Part shown: positions 50,089 through 59,853 of the stretch, piece after piece | Numbering within the stretch: position 1 is the stretch's first letter | How the letters are laid out: each line of letters starts with the position of its first letter | Assembly (NCBI GenBank): GCA_041392125.1 | Contig: JAWKMR010000009.1 | Span: 62,001 to 126,000 of the forward strand | Direction: 5' to 3' | Source of the DNA: Halomarinibacterium sp041392125 | Lineage (GTDB): Bacteria; Bacteroidota; Bacteroidia; Flavobacteriales; Flavobacteriaceae | DNA: 64,000 nucleotides | Notes under the pieces: model-generated | Databases searched by the model: none | What the model saw: the letters and a program-made list of their open reading frames with translations, nothing else | Told to the model about the DNA's origin: nothing | Translations under genes and position numbers: made by a program

Positions 50089-52563
50089 ATGAAACCACGA
50101 CTATTTGCCCTCTTTTTACTCTTAAATTTTGTTACATTTTCACAACAAAACGGTTCCTCTCAGGAAGTTAGCATATCGGGGAAAGTCCTTGAAGAAGGTT
50201 CTAATCTACCGCTTGAGTATGCCACGGTAGCTTTCAAAGATGCTTCCGGCACCATCATGGGCGGAGGAATTACCGATGAAAAGGGAAACTACAGTATTGA
50301 CATCAAAGCCGGGGTATATACCATTCAGTTTGAGTTTATATCTTACAAAACCAAAGTACTCAATAATCAACGTTTATTCAAAAACACTACGCTACCCACA
50401 CAATCCCTGGCTTTGGATAGTGAAAGTTTAGACGAAGTCGTGGTGCGTGCCGAAACCACCGAGGTACAAATACGGCTCGATAAAAAAGTATATAATATTG
50501 GTAAAGACCTTACTACCAGCGGGGCTACCGTGAGTGACGCCTTAAATAATGTGCCTTCGGTAACGGTAGATGTAGACGGCACCATTGCCCTGCGCGGCAA
50601 TGAAAACGTTCGAATTTTAATTAATGGAAAGCCTTCTGCCATTGCCGGATTTGGTGATACCGATGCACTACGACAGCTTCCTGCCGAGGCTATTGAACGG
50701 GTAGAAGTAATTACTTCGCCTTCTGCAAGATACGATGCTGAAGGAACCGCCGGAATTTTGAATATCATTCTAAAGAAAGAGAAAACCTTGGGCTTAAACG
50801 GGTCGCTTCAAACGAGTTTCAATTATCCGTTAGGAAGCAGTGCCACAACCAATTTTAATGTTCGTACCAACAAATTCAACATTTTTAATACTACCGGTAT
50901 TCGCTATAACGAAAACCCCGGAAATGCCAATTTTGAGAATAGGTACTTCAGCGATCAAATTGAAAACCCGTTTGTGAATGAAACTCGCGATATTAATAGG
51001 AAACGGCAAGGATTTAATACCAATCTGGGGATGGAGTATTTTATCACCGATCGTTCCTCTATTACAGCCTCCGGATTTTATAGAATGAGTGACGATAATG
51101 ACATTACGACCAATCTTACCCATGAGTTTGATATCAACCGGGACTTAGCGGTTTCACGAAACAGAACGGAAGACCAAACCGAAGACGATGAAAATTATCA
51201 GCTTTCATTAAATTATGTCAACGATTTTAATACCAGCGGACATAAACTTACGGTTGACCTACAATGGGAAAAAGGTTCGGAAACACAAAAATCATTGATT
51301 GAAGAATTCAATAACTTCCCTGAAAACGAATTATTACCTTCTGAAAACATCACCCAAATTGAAGACCAAACAGAATATTTAGCACAGGCAGATTATGTCT
51401 TGCCTATAGGTGAAAACGCACAATTTGAAGCAGGATTTCGAAGTTCGTTACAAAATACAATTACCGATTATCTACTGGAAGAACAACTAGTTGCCGGGGG
51501 TGCTTTTGTACAAAACGATAGCCTTTCCAATGTGTTCGACTTTACTCAAAATGTACACGCACTCTATAGCCAATACGGTAATAAATATGGTAAGTTTTCA
51601 TTCCTTTTAGGACTTCGATTAGAAAATACCCTATTAAAAGGAGAAGTTACTGCTACCGACGTTTCAGCTAATAATAATGTTTTAAACATCAATTTTGATA
51701 AGAATTTTTTAGGTTTATTTCCTACGGTAAATTTAGTCTACGAGCTTTCTGAAAAAGAAAATATTACGTTAGGCTACAACCGAAGAATTAACCGCCCAAG
51801 AAGTTGGTTTATTAACCCCTTCCCTTCCCGATCCAGCGAAGCCAATGTATTTCAAGGAAATCCGGATTTAAATCCTGCCTATGCCAATGCTTTTGATATA
51901 GGGTATTTAAATAGATGGAAAAAATTGACCCTAACTACTTCTATCTATTATCAATACGAAACCGATGCTTTTGAGCGGGTTCAGGAAGAAACCGGGCAAG
52001 TAACCCCCAATGGAATTCCTATTATCAGAACCATTCCTATCAATTTATCGACCAATACACGTATTGGTTTTGAAGCCGGAGTTCTTTATAATCCTGAAAA
52101 ATGGTTACGTCTTAACAGCAGTTTTAATTTCTTTCAGTTTGAAACCAAAGGCGAATTTAACGGTATCGATTACGGTGCTAAAAACACCAGTTGGTTTACC
52201 CGCGGAAGTGCCAAAGTGACCTTACCTACCAAAATTGATTGGCAAACCAATGTGTTTTATCGCGGGCCGGACAATAATGCACAAACGGAAAATGAAGGAA
52301 TCCTTTCGGTAGATGTGGCACTGAGCAAAGACATCATTAATGACAATGCAACTATTGGCTTTAATGTAAGTGATTTGTTCAATACGAGAAAAAGAAGATC
52401 TTTAACCACCACCGATTCCTTTGTAAGTGATAATGAATTTCAGTGGCGGGAGCGGCAATTTACCCTTTCATTTACCTATCGTTTTAATCAGAAAAAAGAA
52501 CGGCAACGAAATAGAAATAATGGCGGAGACGGTGATTTTGACGGAGAAGGATTTGGCGGATAA
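50089..52563 (+). CDS. TonB-dependent receptor-like outer-membrane barrel protein
   Basis: 824 aa from ATG 50089, which starts the signal peptide MKPRLFALFLLLNFVTFSQ. In-frame starts at 50053 and 50074 are upstream, but a TATTTTCG box at 50059-50066 argues against the first. A carboxypeptidase-regulatory-like domain (ISGKVLEEGSNLPLEYATVAFKD, about 25-110), a plug (VSDALNNVPSVTVDVDGTIALRGNENVRILINGKP, about 120-230) and an OMP_b-brl_3 type barrel follow. The tail is Arg/Asn/Gly rich. Ligand unknown. Confidence 0.9.
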   Translation: MKPRLFALFLLLNFVTFSQQNGSSQEVSISGKVLEEGSNLPLEYATVAFKDASGTIMGGGITDEKGNYSIDIKAGVYTIQFEFISYKTKVLNNQRLFKNTTLPTQSLALDSESLDEVVVRAETTEVQIRLDKKVYNIGKDLTTSGATVSDALNNVPSVTVDVDGTIALRGNENVRILINGKPSAIAGFGDTDALRQLPAEAIERVEVITSPSARYDAEGTAGILNIILKKEKTLGLNGSLQTSFNYPLGSSATTNFNVRTNKFNIFNTTGIRYNENPGNANFENRYFSDQIENPFVNETRDINRKRQGFNTNLGMEYFITDRSSITASGFYRMSDDNDITTNLTHEFDINRDLAVSRNRTEDQTEDDENYQLSLNYVNDFNTSGHKLTVDLQWEKGSETQKSLIEEFNNFPENELLPSENITQIEDQTEYLAQADYVLPIGENAQFEAGFRSSLQNTITDYLLEEQLVAGGAFVQNDSLSNVFDFTQNVHALYSQYGNKYGKFSFLLGLRLENTLLKGEVTATDVSANNNVLNINFDKNFLGLFPTVNLVYELSEKENITLGYNRRINRPRSWFINPFPSRSSEANVFQGNPDLNPAYANAFDIGYLNRWKKLTLTTSIYYQYETDAFERVQEETGQVTPNGIPIIRTIPINLSTNTRIGFEAGVLYNPEKWLRLNSSFNFFQFETKGEFNGIDYGAKNTSWFTRGSAKVTLPTKIDWQTNVFYRGPDNNAQTENEGILSVDVALSKDIINDNATIGFNVSDLFNTRKRRSLTTTDSFVSDNEFQWRERQFTLSFTYRFNQKKERQRNRNNGGDGDFDGEGFGG

Positions 52564-52578
52564 TTAGTATCTTTACCT

Positions 52579-53529
52579 ATGCCTCAGCACTATGTCCCAT
52601 GGATTGTTTTAATAGCCTATGTGCTGTTACTGCTTACTTTCGATTTTTTTGTACTTCATAAAAAAGGAACCACCCCTACCTCTAAAAAAGCTTTATACGA
52701 AACCCTGTTTTTTGTTATTAATGCGTTGCTTTTTTCGGGTGCATTGTATTGGTTTTTTCAGCAAGGATGGGTAGCTAATCCTAATAATATAACGCCCACC
52801 AAAGCTTGGATAAGCTATCTTACCGGATATATTATTGAGCTTTCGTTAAGTGTCGACAATTTATTTGTAATTGCGGTAATTTTCACCTCCTTTAAAGTTC
52901 CGGGTAAATACCAACATAAATTGCTCTTTTTAGGGATTTTAGGAGCGCTTGTTTTTAGAGGAATCCTCATTAGCTTGGGAATTATCCTCATTAATAAGTT
53001 CCACCAAATGAGTATTGTTTTTGGGTTGTTCTTGTTGTTTACCGCTTTTAAAATGTTGAAAAAGGAAGCCGAACACGAGGAAGTTCATGAGCCTAAAGGA
53101 CTCTCTAAAATATTTCGTTTTACCAAAATTATTGATGAAGGAAAATTCACAACCTGCGTAAACGGAAAGAAAGTTTTTACAGCTCTCTTTGGCGCTTTAA
53201 TTACCATCGAGTTTACAGACCTGCTCTTCGCACTCGATAGTATTCCGGCTATTTTTGCGGTCACTACCGATCCTTTTATTGTATTTAGCTCTAACATATT
53301 TGCTATTATGGGGCTTCGTTCCTTGTATTTCTTTTTAGCCAATATGTTGGAAAAGTTCAGCTACTTAAAGTACAGTGTATTTGCTATTTTAATATTTGTA
53401 GGGCTAAAACTGATGGCTACTTCTTGGGTAGAAATTCCAGAATGGTTTTCACTTACCTTTATTATCCTTTCCCTAGCTGCCGGGGTATATGTGTCGTTGT
53501 TGAACGCTAAGAAAAAAGGAAATAATTAA
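52579..53529 (+). CDS. TerC/Alx family membrane protein
   Basis: 316 aa, about nine membrane helices. Signature segments: TGYIIELSLSVDNLFVIAVIF with acidic E and D in the helix, LGALVFRGILISLGIILI, GALITIEFTDLLFALDSIPAIFAVTTDPFIVFSSNIFAIMGLRSLYF, and AILIFVGLKLMATSWVEIP. TerC proteins are linked to tellurite resistance and, more directly, to manganese export and metalation of exported proteins. A TATCTTTA box ends 3 bp before the ATG (52568-52575). Closed by a bidirectional terminator. Confidence 0.93.
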   Translation: MPQHYVPWIVLIAYVLLLLTFDFFVLHKKGTTPTSKKALYETLFFVINALLFSGALYWFFQQGWVANPNNITPTKAWISYLTGYIIELSLSVDNLFVIAVIFTSFKVPGKYQHKLLFLGILGALVFRGILISLGIILINKFHQMSIVFGLFLLFTAFKMLKKEAEHEEVHEPKGLSKIFRFTKIIDEGKFTTCVNGKKVFTALFGALITIEFTDLLFALDSIPAIFAVTTDPFIVFSSNIFAIMGLRSLYFFLANMLEKFSYLKYSVFAILIFVGLKLMATSWVEIPEWFSLTFIILSLAAGVYVSLLNAKKKGNN

Positions 53530-53540
53530 AAATGAAATAA

Positions 53541-53567
53541 AAAAATCCCGCCAATGGCGGGATTTTT
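53541..53567. terminator. bidirectional terminator, terC / rplI
   Basis: AAAAATCCCGCC-AAT-GGCGGGATTTTT between convergent genes. Confidence 0.9.
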
Positions 53568-53587
53568 AAAAGCTATCTAACATCGAA

Positions 53588-54040
53588 TTACTTCGCTTCA
53601 GCTACTACGTCAAAAGACAAATTAGCAACCACATCTCTATGAAAACGGATAGTGGCCTCATATTTTCCGGTACGCTTGATTAAACCTCCGGCAATAGAAA
53701 TAAACTTCTTGTCAATTTCCACACCTTCTTTGGCAAGAGCTTCAGTAAGGTCTGCGTTACTCACAGAACCAAACAATTTATCACCTTCACCGGTTTTAGC
53801 GGCAATTTTTATTTCAAGACCGTTTAATTTGTTGGCTTGTTTTTGAGCGTCATCCACCAATTTCTTTTCCTTGTGGGCACGTTGCTTTAGGGTTTCTGCC
53901 AATACTTTTTTAGCAGAAGGAGTTGCTAAAATAGCAAACCCTTGAGGAATAAGGTAGTTTCTTCCGTAGCCATTTTTTACAGTCACTACATCGTCTGCAA
54001 AACCTACGTTTTCAACGTCTTTTTTCAATATAAGTTCCAT
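53588..54040 (-). CDS. rplI: 50S ribosomal protein bL9
   Basis: 150 aa. MELILKKDVENVGFADDVVTVKNGYGRNYLIPQGFA is the N-terminal RNA-binding domain, followed by the long connecting helix and the C-terminal domain (DKLFGSVSNADLTEAL, FDVVAEAK). Last gene of rpsF-rpsR-rplI; 15 bp after rpsR. Confidence 0.98.
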   Translation of the reverse strand: MELILKKDVENVGFADDVVTVKNGYGRNYLIPQGFAILATPSAKKVLAETLKQRAHKEKKLVDDAQKQANKLNGLEIKIAAKTGEGDKLFGSVSNADLTEALAKEGVEIDKKFISIAGGLIKRTGKYEATIRFHRDVVANLSFDVVAEAK

Positions 54041-54055
54041 AATATCTTCTGCTTT

Positions 54056-54352
54056 TTATTTTAATAAATCGGATACGTAAGGCATTAAGGCCAAATGACG
54101 TGCTCTTTTAATAGCTACAGCCACTTTACGTTGGTATTTAAGAGACGTTCCTGTAAGTCTTCGAGGAAGGATTTTTCCCTGCTCGTTTACAAATTTCAAT
54201 AAGAAATCCGGATCTTTGTAATCAATATACTTAATACCCGATTTTTTGAATCGACAGTATTTTTTGTTCTTTGATGTTTCAATGTTTAAAGGCGTAAGAT
54301 ATCTAATCTCTCCGTCCTTCTTTCCTTTTGCTTGTTGTTCTATAGTAGACAT
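54056..54352 (-). CDS. rpsR: 30S ribosomal protein bS18
   Basis: 98 aa. RYLTPLNIETSKNKKYCRFKKSGIKYIDYKDPDFLLKFVNEQGKILPRRLTGTSLKYQRKVAVAIKRARHLALMPY is the full bS18 core; the N-terminus carries an extra 15 residues. Lies 3 bp after rpsF. In Bacteroidota bS18 together with bS6 and bS21 helps hide the anti-Shine-Dalgarno end of 16S rRNA, which relates to the lack of Shine-Dalgarno sequences seen across this window. Confidence 0.98.
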   Translation of the reverse strand: MSTIEQQAKGKKDGEIRYLTPLNIETSKNKKYCRFKKSGIKYIDYKDPDFLLKFVNEQGKILPRRLTGTSLKYQRKVAVAIKRARHLALMPYVSDLLK

Positions 54353-54355
54353 ATC

Positions 54356-54697
54356 TTAGGCAGTTTGTTTTTTGTTACGGGTTCTTCTTTTTTCAGCCCA
54401 AGCAATGGCGTGCTTGTCTAATTTTACCGATAGAAAACGCATCACGCGTTCGTCTCTTTTAAACTCAACCTCAAGGTCGGAAATAGCTTCACCGGGAACG
54501 GTGTACTCAAAAAGATGGTAAAAACCACTTTTTTTGTGTTGAATTGGATACGCTAATTTTTTAAGCCCCCAATTTTCTTTGGATATCATCTTTGCACCTT
54601 TAGAAACAAGAAAATCTTCAAATTTCTTAACTGTTTCCTTTATCTGGTCTTCAGATAAAACGGGATTCAAGATGAAAACAGTTTCGTAATGATTCAT
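54356..54697 (-). CDS. rpsF: 30S ribosomal protein bS6
   Basis: 113 aa from ATG 54697 (MNHYETVFILNPVLSEDQ). The frame continues 72 bases upstream across the promoter, so the longer start is wrong. KKLAYPIQHKKSGFYHLFEY and RDERVMRFLSVKLDKHAIAWAEKRR are the family core. First gene of the rpsF-rpsR-rplI operon, with the promoter at 54740-54770. Confidence 0.97.
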   Translation of the reverse strand: MNHYETVFILNPVLSEDQIKETVKKFEDFLVSKGAKMISKENWGLKKLAYPIQHKKSGFYHLFEYTVPGEAISDLEVEFKRDERVMRFLSVKLDKHAIAWAEKRRTRNKKQTA

Positions 54698-54739
54698 AAA
54701 ATTTATTTTATTAATTCTCAGCACCTTGCCAAGAGCGTG

Positions 54740-54770
54740 CAAAAATACTATTTTATTTAGAATTAACAAA
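54740..54770 (-). promoter_or_regulatory. promoter of the rpsF-rpsR-rplI operon
   Basis: On the minus strand TTTG at 54770-54767, 19 nt, TATTTTTG at 54747-54740: a full match to the Bacteroidota consensus. The leader to ATG 54697 would be about 36 nt and could form a small hairpin (CUC..GCA-AGG-UGC..GAG), a candidate for bS6:bS18 feedback. Confidence 0.8.
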
Positions 54771-54898
54771 CACTCTCCTCACTATTAAATAAATTCCTAC
54801 ACAAATAGTTAAAGTGCTAAATTTTAAGGGTAAACGCATAAAAAAGTTGCAGTTCATCGATTTTTTATATATCATTGTACTGCCTAAACCTTACATTC

Positions 54899-55609
54899 AT
54901 GGAAAAATTGATGTTAAAATGTGCGATCGTTGACGACTCAACACTGCAAAGACTTTCCATTGTAAAACTTATTGAAAACCATCCCTCCCTAGATTTGGTA
55001 GCAGAATACAATAATGCCATTGAAGCCAAAATGGGATTGGCCACCACCGAAATTGACCTGATATTCCTAGATATTGAAATGCCCATTCTTTCCGGGTTTG
55101 ATTTATTGGATGACCTAACCAATAAACCCCAAATTATTTTTGTCACCGGAAAGACCAAATATGCTTTCAAAGCTTTTGATTATGATGCGGTAGACTATCT
55201 GCGTAAGCCTATTTCTAAAGACCGTTTTTTAAATGCGGTACATAAAGCGATTATTAATTACAAAATGAAGAATGAAGAAGGCTTTGACGATGAGGACTTC
55301 ATTTTTGTGAAAAGCAACCTGAAAAAACGAAAAGTATTTTTGAATGAACTCCGTTACATTGAAGCCTTAGGCGATTACGTAAAACTGGTTACAGAACACG
55401 ACGCTCTGGTGGTTTTATCGACCATGAAGGCCTTTGAAAACTTACTTCCTAAAGAGCGTTTTCTTCGTATTCACAAATCGTATATTGTGAATCTCGACAA
55501 GGTTGAAAAATACAATAGCAAGGTTATTGAACTCGAAAAAGAGCAACTTCCTTTAAGTAGGAACCGAAAATCTGAATTGGTAGAAGCCTTAGCTGCAACC
55601 CTAAAATAA
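54899..55609 (+). CDS. LytTR family response regulator
   Basis: 236 aa from ATG 54899; a TTG eight codons upstream is in frame. Receiver domain: acidic pair D12 D13 (AIVDDST), phosphoacceptor D58 in LIFLDIEMPILSG, Thr in IIFVTGKTKYA, Lys in YLRKPISKDRF. LytTR DNA-binding domain: DFIFVKSNLKKRKVFLNELRYIEALGDYVKLVT, RIHKSYIVNLDKVEKYN. It binds direct repeats in DNA. No histidine kinase gene is next to it, so it is an orphan here. Confidence 0.94.
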   Translation: MEKLMLKCAIVDDSTLQRLSIVKLIENHPSLDLVAEYNNAIEAKMGLATTEIDLIFLDIEMPILSGFDLLDDLTNKPQIIFVTGKTKYAFKAFDYDAVDYLRKPISKDRFLNAVHKAIINYKMKNEEGFDDEDFIFVKSNLKKRKVFLNELRYIEALGDYVKLVTEHDALVVLSTMKAFENLLPKERFLRIHKSYIVNLDKVEKYNSKVIELEKEQLPLSRNRKSELVEALAATLK

Positions 55610-55610
55610 C

Positions 55611-58058
55611 TTAATAATTATCTACATCCACTATTAATTTCACGCTTGAAAACTCTTTTAGTGCCAAAAACCGCTGTTGTACTTTGGCAATATACCCCTT
55701 GGTTTTTGAAAGGGAGTTTTCCTTAGGAATTTTTACTAAAATATGGGTGATAAATTCATTTCGTATTCGTGCCACCGGCGGACTCACCGGCCCTAACACA
55801 TGTTCTTTTAATGCCATTTTAAGTACCTCGGCAAACCAACCGGAGGCTTTTTCCATGGTAGAAAAATTGCGATGCTTTACCGTTATTTTAATGAGTCGAT
55901 AATGCGGAGGATAATGAAATTGATACCGTTCTTCACTTTGTTCCTTGTACATAGACTCATAATCGTGAGTACTTACTTGCTGCAAAATTTGGTGTTGAGG
56001 GTTATAACTCTGTATCAATACTTTCCCTCGCTTTTGAGTTCTCCCGGCCCTACCCGCTACTTGTTGCAAGAGTTGAAAACTACGTTCGTGAGCTCTAAAA
56101 TCGGGAAAGTTCAACAAATTATCGGCATTCATCACCCCCACCAAACTTACATCTCTAAAATCTAAGCCTTTGGCAAGCATCTGGGTGCCTACCAAAATAT
56201 CAATTTCTTTATTCTCCATACGCTCAATTAGTTTGGCATAAGCATGTTTAGCTTTAGTTGTATCCTGGTCCATTCGAGCGATGCTATGGGTAGGAAACAA
56301 TTCTTTTAACTCCTCTTCAATTTGTTCAGTACCAAACCCCTTACTATCTAAAGTTTCATTTCCACAAGCAAGGCAGGAAATAAGCATTGCCATATGATAG
56401 CCGCAATAATGACAACGCAATTGATCTTTATGCTGATGGTAGGTTAGGCTCACATCGCAATTAGGGCATTGAGGTGAAACACCACAGGTAGTGCATTCCA
56501 CTATGGGCGAATAGCCTCTTCGGTTTTGAAAAAGGATTACCTGTTCTTTGTTTTGTAATGCATCCTCCATCTCCTCCAGCAAACGCTCACTAAAGTGCCC
56601 CGTCATTTTTTTTCGCTTCAATTGGTCTCTAATATCTACCAGTTCTATTTCCGGAGGCAGTACATTCCCATATCGTTCTTTTAATACAACTAAACCGTAT
56701 TTTCCTTCCAAGGCATTGTAATAACTTTCCAAAGAGGGTGTCGCAGATCCCAGCAGCACTTTTGCTTGATGCAATTGTGCCAAAACCAGCACCGCATCAC
56801 GGGCATGATAGCGTGGTGCCGGGCTGTATTGCTTAAAAGAGTGCTCGTGCTCTTCATCTACAATCACTAATCCTAATTTTTGAAAAGGTAAAAACAAGGC
56901 AGATCGAGCGCCAATAACTATTTGTGCTTTAGATTTTTGCTGATACACCTGCTGCCAAACTTCCACCCGTTCATTGTTGGAATATTTGGAATGATATACC
57001 GCTACTTTTTTTCCGAAGTACTGCTGAAGCCTGGAAATAAGCTGCGTTGTTAATGCAATTTCAGGGAGAATATAGAGAATCTGTTTTCCGGTTTCTAGGA
57101 ACCCCTCTATCAATTTTACATAGATTTCAGTTTTACCACTCGCCGTAACCCCGTGCAATACCGTTATTTCTTTTTCAGAAAACGTTTGCTGAATTTCTTC
57201 ATACGCTTTTTGTTGTGCAGGGCTTAAAGATTTCACTTTTGAAGGAGCTTCGCCGGTATATTCTACCCGGTCTTTTTGAAGAAAGTATTCTTCTAAAATT
57301 CCTTTATCTATTAATGCTTTTATAATTGAAGCAGTACCCCCTGATTTCTTTTGAAGCAGCACCGATTCTACATTCTTTTCTGAAGCCTGTAACATAAACA
57401 AGGTCATTAAAACATCGCGTTGTTTTGGGGCTCGGGACAGTTCGTCTAATAATTTTTTTAAAGGTTCTTCTTCAGTAAAGGGTGGTTTTAATTTGAGATA
57501 TCGTTTCAGTTTGGGTTGGTATTGTTCAAAAACTTCTTCCTGAACCATCACAATTCCTTTTTCTAATAATTTTTGAATAATGCCCACCACATGTTTTCGG
57601 TCTAAAATGTTCCGAACGTCATTAATATGCAACGAGGACTGATTTTGCAAGGCCTCAAAAACGACAAATTCATCATCGTTAAGCATAGTTTCATCTACTT
57701 CAACTTCCTTACGTAACGAAATAATAGTCTCGCTCTCCAATAAAAAGGCACTTGGCAACGCCGCTTTAATAACTTCACCCAAAGTACACATATAATAGCC
57801 CGCCATCCATTCCCAATGTTTTAACTGAGTTAGATTAACGATGGGAGATTCGTCTAGAATTTGGTCTATAGATTTAGTTTCGTATGCCGGAGGGTCGTTT
57901 TGATGAACGGCATACACAATAGCAGTGTAAATTTTTGATTTTCCAAACGGAACAGCAACCCTCATCCCGGGTTTTATAAAAGCAGCTTCCTCCCTATTTA
58001 CGCTATAGGTAAAGGCTTGTCGTAAAGGAATTGGGAGAATAACATCAATGAAATACAC
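55611..58058 (-). CDS. priA: primosomal protein N' (replication restart helicase)
   Basis: 815 aa with GTG start at 58058, giving the usual N-terminus YFIDVILPIPLRQAFTY; an ATG at 58100 would add 14 residues. Helicase motifs: GVTASGKTEIYVKLI (I), VIVDEEHEHSFKQYSPAPRYHARD (II), LGSATPSLESY (III), and GRAGRTQKRG (VI). Zinc module CTTC...CPNC...CHYC...CLAC. It reloads the replisome at stalled forks. Its stop lies 1 base from the stop of the convergent LytTR gene. Confidence 0.96.
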   Translation of the reverse strand: MYFIDVILPIPLRQAFTYSVNREEAAFIKPGMRVAVPFGKSKIYTAIVYAVHQNDPPAYETKSIDQILDESPIVNLTQLKHWEWMAGYYMCTLGEVIKAALPSAFLLESETIISLRKEVEVDETMLNDDEFVVFEALQNQSSLHINDVRNILDRKHVVGIIQKLLEKGIVMVQEEVFEQYQPKLKRYLKLKPPFTEEEPLKKLLDELSRAPKQRDVLMTLFMLQASEKNVESVLLQKKSGGTASIIKALIDKGILEEYFLQKDRVEYTGEAPSKVKSLSPAQQKAYEEIQQTFSEKEITVLHGVTASGKTEIYVKLIEGFLETGKQILYILPEIALTTQLISRLQQYFGKKVAVYHSKYSNNERVEVWQQVYQQKSKAQIVIGARSALFLPFQKLGLVIVDEEHEHSFKQYSPAPRYHARDAVLVLAQLHQAKVLLGSATPSLESYYNALEGKYGLVVLKERYGNVLPPEIELVDIRDQLKRKKMTGHFSERLLEEMEDALQNKEQVILFQNRRGYSPIVECTTCGVSPQCPNCDVSLTYHQHKDQLRCHYCGYHMAMLISCLACGNETLDSKGFGTEQIEEELKELFPTHSIARMDQDTTKAKHAYAKLIERMENKEIDILVGTQMLAKGLDFRDVSLVGVMNADNLLNFPDFRAHERSFQLLQQVAGRAGRTQKRGKVLIQSYNPQHQILQQVSTHDYESMYKEQSEERYQFHYPPHYRLIKITVKHRNFSTMEKASGWFAEVLKMALKEHVLGPVSPPVARIRNEFITHILVKIPKENSLSKTKGYIAKVQQRFLALKEFSSVKLIVDVDNY

Positions 58059-58220
58059 CTCATAAAAATATAAAAGGGTATTGGCATAGCAACGAGCCAA
58101 TAGAAAGATTTATAAACAAATATAAGGTTTCGAAAGAAAATTAATGTACTTTAGTGTAAATCAAATACTTAAATAGCTTTCTTTAATATATTATTCAACC
58201 CTCACTAAAACACCGTCATT

Positions 58221-58922
58221 ATGAAAGCAAAATTCCTCACTATAATACTCTTTTCCTTTTTTAGTATGTATTCTGCGCATGGGCAAATAGATATTATGAA
58301 AGCGCTGGAAGAAGGTAATAAGCAAAATGAAGAGAAAAAAGATAGAGAGAATCCGGATCGTGAGAAAAATTCGAATAATGAAAAATCTCCTTCAACAACC
58401 AAAAATAATGAAGAAGCTGAAAACTGGATAAAATTGTTCAATGAAAACTTAGCTAAGTTTGGTGAGGCAAAAGAGAAATTTAAAGGCGATGCAGGTTGTA
58501 TCTTTTTGATGGTAGTATACCTTAATGGCTATTTTAACCTTGTGGATGAAGTTGAAAATACGCCAAATTCAAATTGTAAAAAGAAAACTGACATGCTCAC
58601 AGCACAGGCAACTGTTCTCGCTTTTTCGACAACCATCATGTATTGTCCGGAACCTTTGTACAATAAATCCCATGAAGAAAAAGAAGTTGTTTGGGAAAAG
58701 CAGCTAGTCCCTGTGTTATTGAACGCAGATCATGATCCGTTAATAGACGATTGGAAACAGATGTTCAAAAATGTTACAGATCGCTTTACCGATTCGGAAA
58801 CTTACCAATACGACGGTGTGGGTATTATTGACAATCTGTGCCTACTTTTAAGTCCGGTTCATATTTTACCAACTTCGGTAGACATTCTACAAGAAATAGA
58901 AGCATTAAATTGTGGAGGATAG
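58221..58922 (+). CDS. secreted protein of unknown function
   Basis: 233 aa. Signal peptide MKAKFLTIILFSFFSMYSAHG, then a highly charged low-complexity stretch (about 30-65: EGNKQNEEKKDRENPDREK) and a helical domain with six Cys (GDAGCIF, PNSNCKKK, MYCPEP, DNLCLLL, ALNCGG). No family recognised. Convergent with the BrkB gene, with 1 bp between the stops. Confidence 0.7.
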   Translation: MKAKFLTIILFSFFSMYSAHGQIDIMKALEEGNKQNEEKKDRENPDREKNSNNEKSPSTTKNNEEAENWIKLFNENLAKFGEAKEKFKGDAGCIFLMVVYLNGYFNLVDEVENTPNSNCKKKTDMLTAQATVLAFSTTIMYCPEPLYNKSHEEKEVVWEKQLVPVLLNADHDPLIDDWKQMFKNVTDRFTDSETYQYDGVGIIDNLCLLLSPVHILPTSVDILQEIEALNCGG

Positions 58923-58923
58923 T

Positions 58924-59853
58924 TCAATCCAACTCATTTACATTTTCTTTCAACCGTTGGAGCGAAACATTCAACTCAAAACCTAGTAGCAGTAAATTAG
59001 AGTTAATCCAGATATAGACCATCATAATTAACAAGGCTCCTATAGAGCCATACAACTCGTTATATTGAGAAAAGTTATTGATATAGACTCCAAAAAAATA
59101 GGTGGTCAACAAAAAGAGGAGTGTCGTAACTAAAGCCCCAATAGAGAAAAAGCTGGTTTCCCTTCCCTCCTTAACACCAAAATGATACAACGTAGCCACT
59201 ACGATATAGAGCATCAATGCAAAGAGAAAAAACTGTAGTATATTAATCCAGAAAATATCGTTACTAATAAATTCGTCTGCTTTTAAAAAATTCACAAGAT
59301 ATTCTCCGTAAAGAATTGCTCCCACGGTTACCAAAAGTATAATTGCTAAAAAAATGGCAACTAATAAAGAAATGGAATACTGCCTAAAAAAACCTCTGTT
59401 TATTGTAACATACACCGAATATTCAAAAGCACTAAAAATAGCATTTACACCATTGGCGGTGAGGAATAAGGTTAGAAAAAAGGTGACCGACAATAGGCTA
59501 CTACGTGGGTTTAAAGCAATATCCTCTATTACCGGGTAAAAGAACTCATGTGTTTGTGGAGGGAGTAAATCATTAATAAAAGTAAGAAATCGCGCCTGAA
59601 AATTTTCAACGCGTATGTAAGGAATAACATTCAGAATAAATAACAAAAAAGGGAATATAGCCATGAAAAAACTATAGGCTATAGAACTGGCTCTGGAGGA
59701 AAAAGTTCCTTTAATAATCCCAAGCGTATAGGTTTCAAGTAAATCGTATAATGAAAAGTTTCCAAAACCGGGAAGTTTTATTCGCTGTAATAGCTTTACA
59801 ATATTCCGTACAATTGGAATTTTTTTAAGTTTCTCCTCTATTTCGGCACTCAT
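58924..59853 (-). CDS. YihY/BrkB-family inner-membrane protein
   Basis: 309 aa with six membrane helices. Characteristic parts: TFSSRASSIAYSFFMAIFPFLLFILNVIPYI, TFFLTLFLTANGVNAIFSAFEYSVYVTINRGFFRQ, and LYGSIGALLIMMVYIWINSNLLLLGFELN. Earlier described as ribonuclease BN by error; now an uncharacterised membrane family. Its start overlaps the nadC stop by 4 bp, so the two are translationally coupled. Confidence 0.93.
   Translation of the reverse strand: MSAEIEEKLKKIPIVRNIVKLLQRIKLPGFGNFSLYDLLETYTLGIIKGTFSSRASSIAYSFFMAIFPFLLFILNVIPYIRVENFQARFLTFINDLLPPQTHEFFYPVIEDIALNPRSSLLSVTFFLTLFLTANGVNAIFSAFEYSVYVTINRGFFRQYSISLLVAIFLAIILLVTVGAILYGEYLVNFLKADEFISNDIFWINILQFFLFALMLYIVVATLYHFGVKEGRETSFFSIGALVTTLLFLLTTYFFGVYINNFSQYNELYGSIGALLIMMVYIWINSNLLLLGFELNVSLQRLKENVNELD

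Noticed and set aside
54698..54769. Longer N-terminus for bS6
   Set aside because: The extension would cover the operon promoter and is not part of the bS6 family.
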